A stretch of DNA of 60,170 bases from Burkholderiaceae bacterium (GCA_947374315.1 CANCBK010000002.1:1-60170), one strand, 5' to 3'; positions 32,470 through 42,180 are shown, numbered from the stretch's first letter. Notes: generated from the sequence alone by a model not told the origin. Translations and numbers: made by a program.

Positions 32470-33336
32470 TTAAGCTTCAAAACTTTTTAAGATAAATTCC
32501 GCGCCGGTATCTTGCCCTAGGGCTTTAATCAACATAGGCAAGCTTTCTGCGAGCTGTTTTTCTAGAGTCCATGGTGGGTTGATGATGAACATGCCGCTGG
32601 CCTGAAGGCGACGCTCTTTGGGGGCATTTTCAATGCGCAGCTCAACATGTAGCCATGAGCGTTTATGCGCAGTTGCAATTTTTTTCATGCGGTCGGGTAG
32701 GGCGGCAGACTCTCTTCTAGATAGCGCTGGATACCAGATTGCATAGCACCCTGTAGCAAATCGTTGTAAAGCCTCTTCCATGGCGGTTTCAAGGTAACGA
32801 TAGTCTTGCTTGTCTTCGTAGGAGGGGTCAATTAAGACTAAGCCACGTCTACTCGGAGGCGGGAGCAATCCCTTTAGCCTTGCAAAGCTATCTTCTGCAT
32901 AGATATCAATCTGTTTAGCCTGCTTCAGTTCGCCTATGTTGTGGCGCAGGATATCAATTTCTTTGGGGTGAAGTTCAAAGAGCTTTAAGCGATCCTGCGG
33001 TCTGAGCAAGCGCGCCAAGATAAAAGGGGAGCCAGGGTAGACGGTGATTTCACTGTCTACATTCTCAGCGCGGATGCATTCGAGATAATTTTCGATCCCT
33101 GTGCTTAATGATTTTTCTGCAGCGTATTTCGCTAGACGATAAATCCCACCATCCGCCTCTTTGCTGACCATTGCAAAGCCATCGATCAGACTGTAAATGC
33201 CAGCGCCCGCATGAGTATCTACTATAGTGAGTGCGCCTGGTTTTTCTTGGAGGTATTCAACCAAATGAATAAGAACGAGATGCTTCAGAATATCAGCATG
33301 ACTACCTGCATGAAAAGCATGGCGATAACTAAACAT
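32470..33336 (-). CDS. rlmJ: 23S rRNA (adenine-N6)-methyltransferase RlmJ
   Basis: RlmJ methylates A2030 of 23S rRNA. The 288-residue protein begins MFSYRHAFHAGSHADILKH, unique to this family. It has TIVDTHAGAGIY for SAM binding and the catalytic motif LIDPSYE (a DPPY variant usual in RlmJ). It is the last gene of the minus-strand envelope cassette, 2 bases after the PAP2 gene, so it is probably a passenger on that transcript. Confidence 0.93.
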   Translation of the reverse strand: MFSYRHAFHAGSHADILKHLVLIHLVEYLQEKPGALTIVDTHAGAGIYSLIDGFAMVSKEADGGIYRLAKYAAEKSLSTGIENYLECIRAENVDSEITVYPGSPFILARLLRPQDRLKLFELHPKEIDILRHNIGELKQAKQIDIYAEDSFARLKGLLPPPSRRGLVLIDPSYEDKQDYRYLETAMEEALQRFATGCYAIWYPALSRRESAALPDRMKKIATAHKRSWLHVELRIENAPKERRLQASGMFIINPPWTLEKQLAESLPMLIKALGQDTGAEFILKSFEA

Positions 33337-33338
33337 CC

Positions 33339-34136
33339 TTAAATCACTTTCGCTTTTTGGGCTTTAATAAAAAAAGCCAATGTAATGCTAATAAGTGCCG
33401 CGCATGCGTACTGCAATGGTCGGTTTAATTCTGAGTCTAGCACTTGGTTTAGCAGAATGTAGATAATCCCAAGCCCGCTGAGCGCAAGTAGGCGAGGCCA
33501 AATTTTATTTGGAGTCAACCGGTTTTCTGGAATGTATTGCGAGAGGATGGCGCCAATCATTCCCGACCAGATTCCAATAGCGGATCCCGCTAAGACATCG
33601 GTGAGCCAGTGAGCGCCGAGCGCATTACGAGATAAGCCTACAAATGCGGCAATAGCAAATACCCACCACAATGAGAGTCGCTTTTCTTTATCGCTGGCAA
33701 AGAAGATTCCAGAGGCTACCGCAAATGCGGTTAATGTATGTCCAGACGGCATCGCTCGATTGAATAGCGGTTCCCCGATGCGATAAAAGTCTTCAAGTGC
33801 CAGAACACCAGCAGGTCTAGGAAAGTCTAAAAAAGACTTAATGACTTGGCCTATGATTCCACCAATGGCAGCGGCTAAAAGTCCTGCGCTGAATAGTCGA
33901 GGTGCTAGCAATAACAGAGGAAAACAGAGTGCAAAGATACCCCAGCCATTACCCAAAAATGTGAGCCATGCCCACAAGGTATCCGGAAGTATTTGGGTGT
34001 ATCGATTAATGAATAAAAACGTGGGCGTTTGTTGTTCGCCTAAATAAATGGCGATTGCTAATGCTAGGGGTGCTAGCGGAATAAACCAAGCCCAAGCGGG
34101 TGAAATTGCTACGGCTAATTTGCGCTGCTCATTCAT
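33339..34136 (-). CDS. PAP2-family membrane phosphatase
   Basis: The 265-residue integral membrane protein has about six hydrophobic segments. It carries the three PAP2 signature motifs: KSFLDFPRP, PSGHT and SRNALGAHWLTDVLAG with the phosphohistidine His. Such enzymes dephosphorylate lipid phosphates or diphosphates such as undecaprenyl diphosphate, phosphatidylglycerol phosphate or lipid A. It overlaps the upstream GT9 gene by four bases (ATGA), which links it to a sugar pathway. The precise substrate is unknown. Confidence 0.9.
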   Translation of the reverse strand: MNEQRKLAVAISPAWAWFIPLAPLALAIAIYLGEQQTPTFLFINRYTQILPDTLWAWLTFLGNGWGIFALCFPLLLLAPRLFSAGLLAAAIGGIIGQVIKSFLDFPRPAGVLALEDFYRIGEPLFNRAMPSGHTLTAFAVASGIFFASDKEKRLSLWWVFAIAAFVGLSRNALGAHWLTDVLAGSAIGIWSGMIGAILSQYIPENRLTPNKIWPRLLALSGLGIIYILLNQVLDSELNRPLQYACAALISITLAFFIKAQKAKVI

Positions 34137-35401
34137 GCAGATTGGCGCGCCTTCTCAGCATCAGCCTCATTGAGCTGCAGAGTCATTTTATCTAGCACTT
34201 GAGAGACGGTAATCGCTTGCATACATACATTGTTATGGCATGGTGTCTTGCGATGATTGGCGGCACTCACACAAGGGGAGCAAGCGAGGTTAGCGGTAAT
34301 CGAGATAGACTTTCCAACAGAGCCATAAAGTGCGGGCGTTTCAGGTCCGAATAGGACAACCGTTCTGAGCGGGGTGACGGCAGAGAAATGGCCGGGGCCG
34401 GAATCATTTGTCACCATGACATCGGATAGGGTGTATAGCGGCGGTAATTCAGCAAAGCTGACTTGGCCTGCAAAGTTCAAAGCATTATTGACATTCGCTA
34501 CCGCCCGCACCTTTTCAACATACTCAAACTCTGCTGGGGAGCCGGTAATTAAAATAAGATCATTGGGATAGTGTTGATGTAATCCTTGAATCAGTTCCGA
34601 GAAACGTTGCTGCGCCCAACGTCTTTGTGGCAGCAAATCACTTGCGTTAGGATTTACCAAAATCAGTCGTTGCTTGCCTTGTGTAAATGCAATGCCAGCA
34701 TCTACGCTCAGTTTTTCAATGCGTTCGCTCACTTTAGCCAAGACCGCAGGATCAATCACTGCTTGCTCCAAGCGCACTTCAGAGTCAGCGATATGAATTT
34801 TGCTGAAAGGCACTTCAATTTCTTTGGCAAACGCTGCGTGAATCAAGGAGAGGAAATTCTTGGTGATATGAATATGCGGGTTGTAATGTACCTTGCGGGT
34901 CAACATAAAGCCGCGCCACAATCCTTCACCATGAAAGATGTGATAACCAACGCGACGACGTGCACCACAAAGACCAGTCAGTAGGGCTGTAAAGCGGGAG
35001 AATAATTCCAAGTCAATGACCGTATCGATGCCATGCTTGCGTGATGCGATTAAGAATTTGATGGTGTCTTTAATTAAGCCGCCCAAGCTGGAAGAATCAA
35101 TCGTAAAAATATTCTCCGGCTTGATGGTATTTAATAAAGTCAGGCTGGCACGATTGCTCTTGAAGATCAGGAAGAATAATTCAGCACCTCGGGCTTGCGC
35201 ATTGCGCATGGCCGGGTCAACCAAAATAGCGCTACCCATTTCTGATAACTCAATGAAAAGGAGTTTTTTTGGAGCATCTGGTTGACGATTAAAGGCATTC
35301 TTAATGCGATCAATCAGAGCGACAATCGGACTTGCGACTGCGCAGAGTGGTACGCCGACCCAGTGGTCGATGGCGCGCATAGTGTTGACGCTAATGCTCA
35401 T
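34133..35401 (-). CDS. Glycosyltransferase family 9 (heptosyltransferase-like)
   Basis: The 422-residue protein has the GT9 two-Rossmann fold: KLLFIELSEMGSAILVDPAM near residue 43, LILVNPNASDLLPQRRW for the nucleotide sugar, VMVTNDSGPGHFSAVTPLRT, and LFGPETPALYG. GT9 enzymes mostly move heptose from ADP-heptose onto the LPS core. This one has a longer N-terminus than WaaC/WaaF and a C-terminal Cys-rich stretch (CSPCVSAANHRKTPCHNNVC) common in GT9. The acceptor is unknown. It lies between the YbhN-like and PAP2 genes. Confidence 0.87.
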   Translation of the reverse strand: MSISVNTMRAIDHWVGVPLCAVASPIVALIDRIKNAFNRQPDAPKKLLFIELSEMGSAILVDPAMRNAQARGAELFFLIFKSNRASLTLLNTIKPENIFTIDSSSLGGLIKDTIKFLIASRKHGIDTVIDLELFSRFTALLTGLCGARRRVGYHIFHGEGLWRGFMLTRKVHYNPHIHITKNFLSLIHAAFAKEIEVPFSKIHIADSEVRLEQAVIDPAVLAKVSERIEKLSVDAGIAFTQGKQRLILVNPNASDLLPQRRWAQQRFSELIQGLHQHYPNDLILITGSPAEFEYVEKVRAVANVNNALNFAGQVSFAELPPLYTLSDVMVTNDSGPGHFSAVTPLRTVVLFGPETPALYGSVGKSISITANLACSPCVSAANHRKTPCHNNVCMQAITVSQVLDKMTLQLNEADAEKARQSA

Positions 35402-35419
35402 AGTAGGGCTCTAAAAGAA

Positions 35420-36463
35420 TTATTTCCGTTTTAATAAAAAATAAGCGCCGGGCAACACCGATATTACGGTGATGGCGCCGTAGCTAATAGATGCGAGAAC
35501 AGTGATCGAAGGATTAATCCCCCATAAGGCCAGCACGGAAGAGAGGGTGGCTTCACGCAATCCCCAGCCAGAAATGCTGATGGGCAACATTAATAACAGG
35601 CTCAGAGCAGGCAAGCCAATCATAAGACCTTCGATTGGGGCGTTTACACCATAGGCCTTTAAGCAAAATAAGAGCGATAAGATTGTCAGGAAATGAATGC
35701 CAATCGCGAATGCTGCTTGAGCCACATTCATGGGCCATGAAAAGGCCAGCTTAACTCCTGGAAGGGCATGATGCATTTGCAGGCGGTCGAGCAGTTTTTG
35801 CAAGAGATTGCAAGCTGGCCTCCAGGCCAAAATTACTGAGATGAGTAAGCCTGCAAAAATCATGATACCCGTGACTGCATAGCCGAGATCTTTGCCCCAG
35901 GTGGCCAAAGTAGCGCCGCCAAGGATCAGGCCAATTCCACCTAATAAGTTATTTCCTGCCAAGCCGAGCAAGCGGTCTACCAGGACCATGGAAAAGCTCA
36001 GCCGTAACTTTGGAGTGGCATGCTCTAGGTCGACTGAATGATGCAGCTCTTCATCTAACTTTTTTTCTGTAGTGAGATTGCCAGCGCTATCTAAATGGGT
36101 GGCGGTAATCGCGCGATAGCTGTCACCACCAATAGTGCTAGGCAGCCCTTGATTGATGAGGCCGCCTGCAAAATACAAAGCAATATAGTTTTTAAGACTT
36201 GCTTGAAATCCGACTTTACGCATGAAGAGGCCCCAGCGCAGTCCACCACAAATAAAGGCAGTCACCATCGTCAGTCCGGCCGCTAAAAACCACCAAGGCT
36301 GCATCTGAATTTCAGAATCTAAGAGCGCATGCCAATCAATGCCACTCGTGGCCTTCCAAAGAAGGGCGACGGATAGCAAAATGCGGATAGTGGGCCAGGC
36401 ACGTTTGAGGATTGCTTTCCACCCAGATGTGGCTTGTGGGGTGGATTGGGGTTGTGAACTCAT
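35420..36463 (-). CDS. YbhN/UPF0104 membrane protein (lysylphosphatidylglycerol synthase TM region family)
   Basis: The 347-residue protein has around eight hydrophobic helices. Family marks are LYFAGGLINQGLPSTIGGDS, with VDRLLGLAGN later and LPISISGWGLREA near the C-terminus. It lacks the soluble synthase domain of MprF, so it is the flippase-like membrane portion alone. Relatives are thought to move or handle lipids or lipid-linked sugars. It lies 18 bases before the GT9 gene and 48 bases after the GT39 gene. Confidence 0.87.
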   Translation of the reverse strand: MSSQPQSTPQATSGWKAILKRAWPTIRILLSVALLWKATSGIDWHALLDSEIQMQPWWFLAAGLTMVTAFICGGLRWGLFMRKVGFQASLKNYIALYFAGGLINQGLPSTIGGDSYRAITATHLDSAGNLTTEKKLDEELHHSVDLEHATPKLRLSFSMVLVDRLLGLAGNNLLGGIGLILGGATLATWGKDLGYAVTGIMIFAGLLISVILAWRPACNLLQKLLDRLQMHHALPGVKLAFSWPMNVAQAAFAIGIHFLTILSLLFCLKAYGVNAPIEGLMIGLPALSLLLMLPISISGWGLREATLSSVLALWGINPSITVLASISYGAITVISVLPGAYFLLKRK

Positions 36464-36511
36464 AGGCGTAAGGATAATGCTTTGAGCGCCTAAGGTCTTG
36501 AATTTGGAGAA

Positions 36512-38008
36512 TTACTGTATGGCGCCGGCATCATGCCAGTTACGACAAAGACTATAGTCAAATTTGGATAAAACCTGCCCAAATCGGATGATTTCTAGGT
36601 TATCTAGTGGCTCGCACCGCTCGAAACCCAAATTACCCCCTACTGGCGGGCTAAATGCCATGCCCGACCAATTGATCAGAATGACACTGGCCCCAACTGG
36701 CAATTGACCAAACCAGAGATCGAATTGATCTTGTCGTTGATCGAGAACAAAGGTGGGCAAGGGACTGGCATACCAAGCTGCCCTGCTGGCCAGAGTCCAG
36801 TTTTGTACTGCGATTCCGTTTGCTTTATTAGCTCGGGCGAGTTGTGCCGCTTTTTGCCCGGCCGCTTTCCAGCCATAGAGGTCGGCAATTGGATTGGCTT
36901 TAATGGCCGAGGTACTGACTCCTCCGGTCAAAACAAAGCCAAAACCTAGCAAGCAAATCAGAAGCTGTCCAATCAAGAGTGCGCGAATAGCAAATCGGTG
37001 TTGTAAGGCCCATGCTTTAGCAAGGCCAATCCCCGCAAATGGCGCAAGGCAAAGCCAGGCTGGGGTGGTCCAGTGCGGTAGACTACCGCCCCCAGAGAGG
37101 GCGGCAAAGATGGTGAACGGAATGAAAAAGAAGCTTAGCAATGCCAGCAAAACCATTCTTCGTGAACGCATGCAATGCTTGAGGAAGGTAAAGACACCGA
37201 GCAATAAAAGCGGGCCAAAGCATGCAATTTGAATGCCTATAAAAGCCGCCACTCTGCGCCATGCCCAAGCTCCGCCACTGCCATGAGCAATTTGGTATTT
37301 GAATGAGATCCAGTCATTGACCCAGTTCCAGTAGATCACCGGACTAATCATGATGAGCGCAATCGCTGCTGCAAGCCAAAACCCGGCTTTGGTAATCCAG
37401 GGTTTTTTGGGTGAGGTTACAAAGACCAAAAGTAGGGCAAAGACAGTAAAGACTGCGGTGTACTTGCTCAGTCCGCCTAAACCTAGGAGTGCGCCGGTAA
37501 CCACCCAATCCAAGAGGGAGAAGCTGTCCTTGCGGATCCAGCGTAACGCCATCATCATGAGGCCAAGACTTAAGGGGGCGAGAAGGGTGTCGGGCAATAG
37601 ACCAATCGCCAGTACATGGGGAAGTGGCGCTGCAGTCATTGCCAAAACAGCCATGAGGCCGCATGAGCTTGCAGATGGGAGTGCGCTAGTTAATTGGCCC
37701 GCATTGCGCCCCTGCATCAGATGGTGAAGCTCTAAAGTAACTTGATATACCAAGTAGGCAGAAAGCACCCAGAGTAATTCTGGAATAAGTCGAATAGTGC
37801 CTTCAGAAGAGCTTAGCGTGACCAGAGGCCATTGCACCCAGCCTACTAGTGGTGGATGATCAAAGTAACTCCAGGCAAGATGTTTTGCATATAGAGCGTA
37901 ATGCGCTTCATCGACTGAGAATTCAATAGAGAAGCCCAAGGCAAAATGCACTATGGCGGCCAAGGCGATGCAAATGGCTGCCCAGCTTGAAGGGGAATGG
38001 TGGCGCAT
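36512..38008 (-). CDS. Glycosyltransferase family 39 (ArnT/PMT-like) membrane protein
   Basis: The 498-residue protein is very hydrophobic with about ten to twelve membrane helices. After the first helix comes the GT39 loop FSVDEAHYALYAKHLAWSYF followed by DHPPLVGW, which holds the acidic residue for polyprenyl-phosphate-sugar dependent transfer. ArnT adds aminoarabinose to lipid A; related enzymes add mannose to proteins. This one is of unknown sugar. It starts the four-gene envelope cassette and is divergent from the DUF3047 gene with a 49-base gap. Confidence 0.88.
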   Translation of the reverse strand: MRHHSPSSWAAICIALAAIVHFALGFSIEFSVDEAHYALYAKHLAWSYFDHPPLVGWVQWPLVTLSSSEGTIRLIPELLWVLSAYLVYQVTLELHHLMQGRNAGQLTSALPSASSCGLMAVLAMTAAPLPHVLAIGLLPDTLLAPLSLGLMMMALRWIRKDSFSLLDWVVTGALLGLGGLSKYTAVFTVFALLLVFVTSPKKPWITKAGFWLAAAIALIMISPVIYWNWVNDWISFKYQIAHGSGGAWAWRRVAAFIGIQIACFGPLLLLGVFTFLKHCMRSRRMVLLALLSFFFIPFTIFAALSGGGSLPHWTTPAWLCLAPFAGIGLAKAWALQHRFAIRALLIGQLLICLLGFGFVLTGGVSTSAIKANPIADLYGWKAAGQKAAQLARANKANGIAVQNWTLASRAAWYASPLPTFVLDQRQDQFDLWFGQLPVGASVILINWSGMAFSPPVGGNLGFERCEPLDNLEIIRFGQVLSKFDYSLCRNWHDAGAIQ

Positions 38009-38057
38009 TTGGCAATTTTAGACTCACTCAACCCGATCTTTGGGACAATGAAAGATT

Positions 38058-38873
38058 ATGCCCAATAGAACCAGCAGAACTTCGCTCAGCGCCCTCTTGC
38101 TTATATTCTCTGTAGCCTTCTTTTTAGTAGGCTGCGCGGGTTTCACTGGCAACTCGATTGAGAATGAGGCAGGCCAAGCTTTCAGTGTTGAACAATTGCC
38201 TGATCAGGAAGATTTGCCCAAATTTTCTTCTGAGAAGCCGCGTGATGGCATGCCTGATGGCTGGAGCTTCTATCGCATTGCGCCTTATAAGAAAAACACT
38301 CTTTACCGCCTTGAAAATTATCAAGGTCGCACCGTGCTCGCCGCTAATTCCAGGGCCTCAGCCTCGGGGCTTGCCGTTAAGCTTCGTCCACGCTCGGCAA
38401 AAAATCTGTGGTTACAGTGGGAATGGAAGGCGATAGGGGCAATGCCGCAAGCCGATAACGCAGAGAGTCAGCGTGATGACGCGCCACTTCGCCTATTGGT
38501 GGCCTTCGATGGCAATAAATCAAGGCTTCCCTTAAAGGAAAAGCTCACCTTTGAGATGGCCAGCTTAATTAGCGGTCAAGAGATGCCTTACGCTACCGTA
38601 ATGTACATCTGGTCTGGCCAACATCCAGTCAATATCGTCCTAAATAATGCACACACCTCTCGTGTAAAGATGATTGTGGTCGACTCTGGCTGGGATAACT
38701 TGGGTGAGTGGCGTAAACATGACCGAGATCTGGTGGCGGATTACAAATTAGCCTATGGAGAGAGCCCGGGGAACGTAATTGGCATCGCTTTGCTAACGGA
38801 CACCGATAACACTAAATCAGAAACGCGCGCACTGTATGGTGATATTGAATTGATTCGCAAAAATCAAAAGTAA
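38058..38873 (+). CDS. DUF3047 lipoprotein
   Basis: The 271-residue protein has a lipoprotein signal with lipobox LVGC (Cys near 26). Its mature domain contains DGWSFYRIAPYKKNTLYRLE, LRPRSAKNLWLQWEWKA, YIWSGQHPVNIVLNNAH and ALLTDTDNTKSETRALYGDI. This last segment ends in a carbohydrate-binding-like beta-sandwich end motif. DUF3047 has no established role. It faces the GT39 cassette and converges on copA, so it is probably a single-gene unit. Confidence 0.85.
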   Translation: MPNRTSRTSLSALLLIFSVAFFLVGCAGFTGNSIENEAGQAFSVEQLPDQEDLPKFSSEKPRDGMPDGWSFYRIAPYKKNTLYRLENYQGRTVLAANSRASASGLAVKLRPRSAKNLWLQWEWKAIGAMPQADNAESQRDDAPLRLLVAFDGNKSRLPLKEKLTFEMASLISGQEMPYATVMYIWSGQHPVNIVLNNAHTSRVKMIVVDSGWDNLGEWRKHDRDLVADYKLAYGESPGNVIGIALLTDTDNTKSETRALYGDIELIRKNQK

Positions 38874-38905
38874 ATGCCCTCAAGCGCATTTCTTATTGTG
38901 AGGTC

Positions 38906-41200
38906 TTAATGATGGCGGGGATGCCAGCGCTTTAATAGTAGGGCGTTGCTCAATACGCAAAAGCTAGAGAGCGCCATTGCACTGCCAGCTAGCATTGGCG
39001 ATAGATAGCCAAGCGCTGCCATCGGAATACCAATGCTATTGAACGCAAATGCCCAGAATAGGTTTTGACGAATCTTATTCCAAGTTTTTTTGGAGATATC
39101 AATAGCGTCCGCAACCAGGCTTGGATCACCTCGCATCAAAGTAATGCCCGCCGCCTGCATAGCCACATCAGTTCCAGTGGACATGGCCATGCCAACATCA
39201 GCCATGGCTAATGCGGGAGCATCGTTGACGCCATCGCCCACCATCGCTACAAAATGTTTTTTAACTTCTTGTGTGCTCTGCAATTTCTGAATAATTTCCG
39301 CTTTATTGCCAGGCATGATTTGTGCAAAAACTTCATCGATACCGATAGCGTTCCCCACTCGAGTTGCGGCAGCTAAGTTATCACCAGAAAGCATCACGGT
39401 GTGAATGCGCAGCGCATGCAGCGCATCAACCGCTGCTTTAGCATTGGGCTTGAGTTCATCACCAAACGCAATGACGGCGATTGCAGTGGGTAGCACATCC
39501 CCATCTTTGCCTGCACTCATTAGTACGGAAACAGTCTGCCCTTGATCAAAACAGGCTTGTGCTTTATTGAGGATGATTTGATATTGAGGGTTGCCTTCTA
39601 GTGACGCTACGCTTTGCAGGCGAATTGTTTGCCCCGCATAACTGCCAGCACTGGGGATGCCTTCGATACCAATTCCTGGCAATGCTTTATTGGATGAAGT
39701 GGGTATGGGTGAGATGCTTTTCTCTTCAGATGAATCTAGCAGTGCTTTAGCCAAAGGATGTTCGCTACCCAATTGCAAGCCCGCCGCAGTGGAAAGGATC
39801 TCGTCAGTAAGCTCTAAAGAGTTTGAGGTGGCGAAGGGTAGTAGCGCTAGTAGGCGAGGCTTACCAATCGTGAGTGTTCCCGTCTTATCAAAGGCAACAA
39901 CGTTGAGTCGGTGCGCCAGCTCTAATACTTGTGGGTCCTTTATCAGAATGCCAAAGCGCGCAGCTGTGCCAGTGCCCGCCATGATCGCGGCTGGTGTTGC
40001 TAGGCCAAGTGCGCAAGGGCAGGCTATGACTAGGACTGAGACGGCGCGCAGGATTGCAATGGCGGTGGAGTCGAAATAAAGCCAATTACTCAGGCCGGTA
40101 ATGAGCGCTATCACAATGACGGCGGGTACAAAAACAGCACTAACTTGATCAACCAACTTTTGAATGGGTGCTTTTTGAGTTTGCGCCTCTTCCACTAGGG
40201 TGATGATTTGCGAGAGCACGCTTTCAATGCCCACGGCTTGTGCTTTCACAACTAGAACGCCTTCACCATTCAAGGCTCCCCCAATGACCTTGGAGTCAAC
40301 ACTCTTTTTAACAGGTTCGCTTTCACCGGTGAGAAGGGATTCATCAACATGGCTTGCACCAAAAATAATGACGCCATCCACAGAAATACGCTCACCAGGT
40401 AGTACCAATATGCGGTCCCCTGGGAGCACTTGATCTAGAGGGAGGTCGCGATAGTGGTCCGCAGTAACGCTCATACTTCCCGAGAGCGCTAGGTCAGCGT
40501 TCAGAATCTTGGCGTGCTCTGGCCAGAGTTTTTGTAGGGCGCGAATGGCTTCGCTAGTTTGCCGCTTAGCGCGTGTCTCCAGCCATTTGCCCAATAACAC
40601 CATGCAGATGATGACGGCAGATCCCTCAAAGTACAGCTCATGTGCATGAGTTGAGGTAATCAAGAGGTAAAGACTCAGCCCATAGGCTGCACTCGTACCT
40701 AGAGCTACCAATAAGTCCATATTGCCCGCGCCAGCCATTAAAGATTCATAGCCGGCCTTATAAAACCGCCATCCCAGTATGAATTGCACTGGGCTGGCAA
40801 AAACCACTTGCCACCAGCCCGATAGAGACCAATGAACATCAAAAAGCATCAAAAGCATGGGTAAGACGAGTGGGGCGGAAAGTGCAAAGCTCAAAACAAC
40901 GCGGCCTAGACCATCTGGCGCCCAAATAGATTTAGCGACATTTTTATCTGTATTGCCACGCAAAGAGCTCTCTTTGGCTTCATAGCCTGTCTTTTTAACG
41001 AGGGAAATAATCTCTGCTAGGGTTGCCGAACCCCGCTGAATGCGGATTCTTGCCTGTTCCGTCGCCAAGTTGACGGTGGCAGCCTCTACCCCTGGAACCT
41101 TGCCCAAAGCCTTCTCCACTCGGCTTACGCAGGAGGCGCAGGTCATTCCTCCGATATCTAGGGTAAAAAACTCAGAAGGGGTTGGTTCTTGAGGGGTCAT
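38906..41200 (-). CDS. copA: Copper-exporting P1B-type ATPase
   Basis: CopA pumps Cu(I) out of the cytoplasm. The 764-residue protein has a single N-terminal HMA domain with GMTCASC (residues about 18-24) and the membrane ion site CPCALGLATP. Phosphorylation motif DKTGTLT, the TGE actuator loop in LLTGESEPVKK and the hinge GDGVNDAPALAMADVG are all present. The transmembrane residues after the hinge (FNSIGIPMAALG and MALSSFCVLSNALLLKR) fit Cu specificity. A small copper chaperone is divergent, 69 bases away. Confidence 0.95.
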   Translation of the reverse strand: MTPQEPTPSEFFTLDIGGMTCASCVSRVEKALGKVPGVEAATVNLATEQARIRIQRGSATLAEIISLVKKTGYEAKESSLRGNTDKNVAKSIWAPDGLGRVVLSFALSAPLVLPMLLMLFDVHWSLSGWWQVVFASPVQFILGWRFYKAGYESLMAGAGNMDLLVALGTSAAYGLSLYLLITSTHAHELYFEGSAVIICMVLLGKWLETRAKRQTSEAIRALQKLWPEHAKILNADLALSGSMSVTADHYRDLPLDQVLPGDRILVLPGERISVDGVIIFGASHVDESLLTGESEPVKKSVDSKVIGGALNGEGVLVVKAQAVGIESVLSQIITLVEEAQTQKAPIQKLVDQVSAVFVPAVIVIALITGLSNWLYFDSTAIAILRAVSVLVIACPCALGLATPAAIMAGTGTAARFGILIKDPQVLELAHRLNVVAFDKTGTLTIGKPRLLALLPFATSNSLELTDEILSTAAGLQLGSEHPLAKALLDSSEEKSISPIPTSSNKALPGIGIEGIPSAGSYAGQTIRLQSVASLEGNPQYQIILNKAQACFDQGQTVSVLMSAGKDGDVLPTAIAVIAFGDELKPNAKAAVDALHALRIHTVMLSGDNLAAATRVGNAIGIDEVFAQIMPGNKAEIIQKLQSTQEVKKHFVAMVGDGVNDAPALAMADVGMAMSTGTDVAMQAAGITLMRGDPSLVADAIDISKKTWNKIRQNLFWAFAFNSIGIPMAALGYLSPMLAGSAMALSSFCVLSNALLLKRWHPRHH

Positions 41201-41230
41201 ATAGAAGATAATCTACAGCAAGGATTCATT

Positions 41231-41248
41231 AAGTGCATTTTGGCACTT
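41231..41248. promoter_or_regulatory. Inverted repeat between copA and copZ
   Basis: AAGTGC (41231-41236) and GCACTT (41243-41248) form a perfect 6-base dyad with a 6-base spacer midway in the 69-base divergent region. It may be the operator of a copper-responsive regulator controlling both genes. It does not match the CueR consensus (ACCTTCC...GGAAGGT). No regulator gene lies nearby. Confidence 0.4.
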
Positions 41249-41269
41249 TAAGGCGAATGAAGGGCTTAT

Positions 41270-41464
41270 ATGTTTACTTTCAAAGTTTCTGGAATGACTT
41301 GTGGCGGCTGCATTAATGCGGTGATAAGGGCTGTTCAAGCCCAAGACCCTCAAGCCAAGGTTGAGGCTGATCTGGCTACCCAGGTAGTTAGCGTCGAAAC
41401 GACCTTATCTCCCCAGTTAGCTGCGGAGCTTATAACAGATGCCGGCTTTCCTGTAGCCACTTAA
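41270..41464 (+). CDS. copZ: Heavy-metal-associated domain copper chaperone
   Basis: The 64-residue protein is a single HMA domain. FKVSGMTCGGCINAVIRAVQ gives the metal-binding CGGC pair near residues 11-14, and the beta-alpha-beta-beta-alpha-beta order is complete. It should carry Cu(I) in the cytoplasm to CopA, encoded divergently. It differs from the HMA domain of CopA in having GG between the cysteines. Confidence 0.9.
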   Translation: MFTFKVSGMTCGGCINAVIRAVQAQDPQAKVEADLATQVVSVETTLSPQLAAELITDAGFPVAT

Positions 41465-41532
41465 AGCATTGTTTAGAATGTTGCCCAAGCTAGCAACTTC
41501 CGTAGTTTTTTGTTTCTAAAGGATCGTGATTT

Positions 41533-42180
41533 ATGTTCTTCAGTAAGTTAATGCCTCACGATGGCAATTTCTTCGAATTGTTCAACGAACATGCTGCGCA
41601 TATCGTCTCGGCATCCGAATCTTTTCTTAAATTCATTGAGCATTACAACGATGAGGCTTTGCGCGCGAAATATACGCAAGAAGTAGATAGTGCCGAACAC
41701 GCCTGTGATGATGTTGTGAAAGAGGTGCATCGCCGCCTTCACAAGACATTTATTACGCCGATTGATCGCGATCAGATTTTTGACTTAATCAATACCATGG
41801 ATGACGTGGCTGATTTGATTCAGAACGGTACAGAAGCGATGCATTTGTATAACGTTAAGCAAATGACGGATGAAATGCTCCATATGGCCGAGCTCTGCAA
41901 TCAATGCTGTATTGGCATGAGAAATGCGGTGGGTACGCTCAAAGATATCTCGGATCCAGAGGTGGCAAAGGCTGCGCTAAAGACTTGCGATGAAATAGAT
42001 CACCTTGAGTCGGGCGCGGATCGATTGCTTTCTACGGCAATTACCAAATTATTCCGCGAGGATATCGAAGTGCGTGAGTTAATTAAATTACAGCGCATTT
42101 ATGAATTACTCGAGGAAGTGACCGATAAATGTGAAGACGTTGCCAATTTAGTTGAAGGCATCGTTCTTGAAAACTCTTAA
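41533..42180 (+). CDS. DUF47/PhoU-like accessory protein of Pit transporter
   Basis: The 215-residue, all-helical protein belongs to the DUF47 family (PhoU-like). Marks are FSKLMPHDGNFFELFNEHA at the start, EVHRRLHKTFITPIDRDQI mid-N and metal-binding-type acidic clusters in the helices. Such proteins sit beside Pit phosphate transporters and are thought to control their activity. It lies 15 bases upstream of pit, so they form an operon. Confidence 0.92.
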   Translation: MFFSKLMPHDGNFFELFNEHAAHIVSASESFLKFIEHYNDEALRAKYTQEVDSAEHACDDVVKEVHRRLHKTFITPIDRDQIFDLINTMDDVADLIQNGTEAMHLYNVKQMTDEMLHMAELCNQCCIGMRNAVGTLKDISDPEVAKAALKTCDEIDHLESGADRLLSTAITKLFREDIEVRELIKLQRIYELLEEVTDKCEDVANLVEGIVLENS

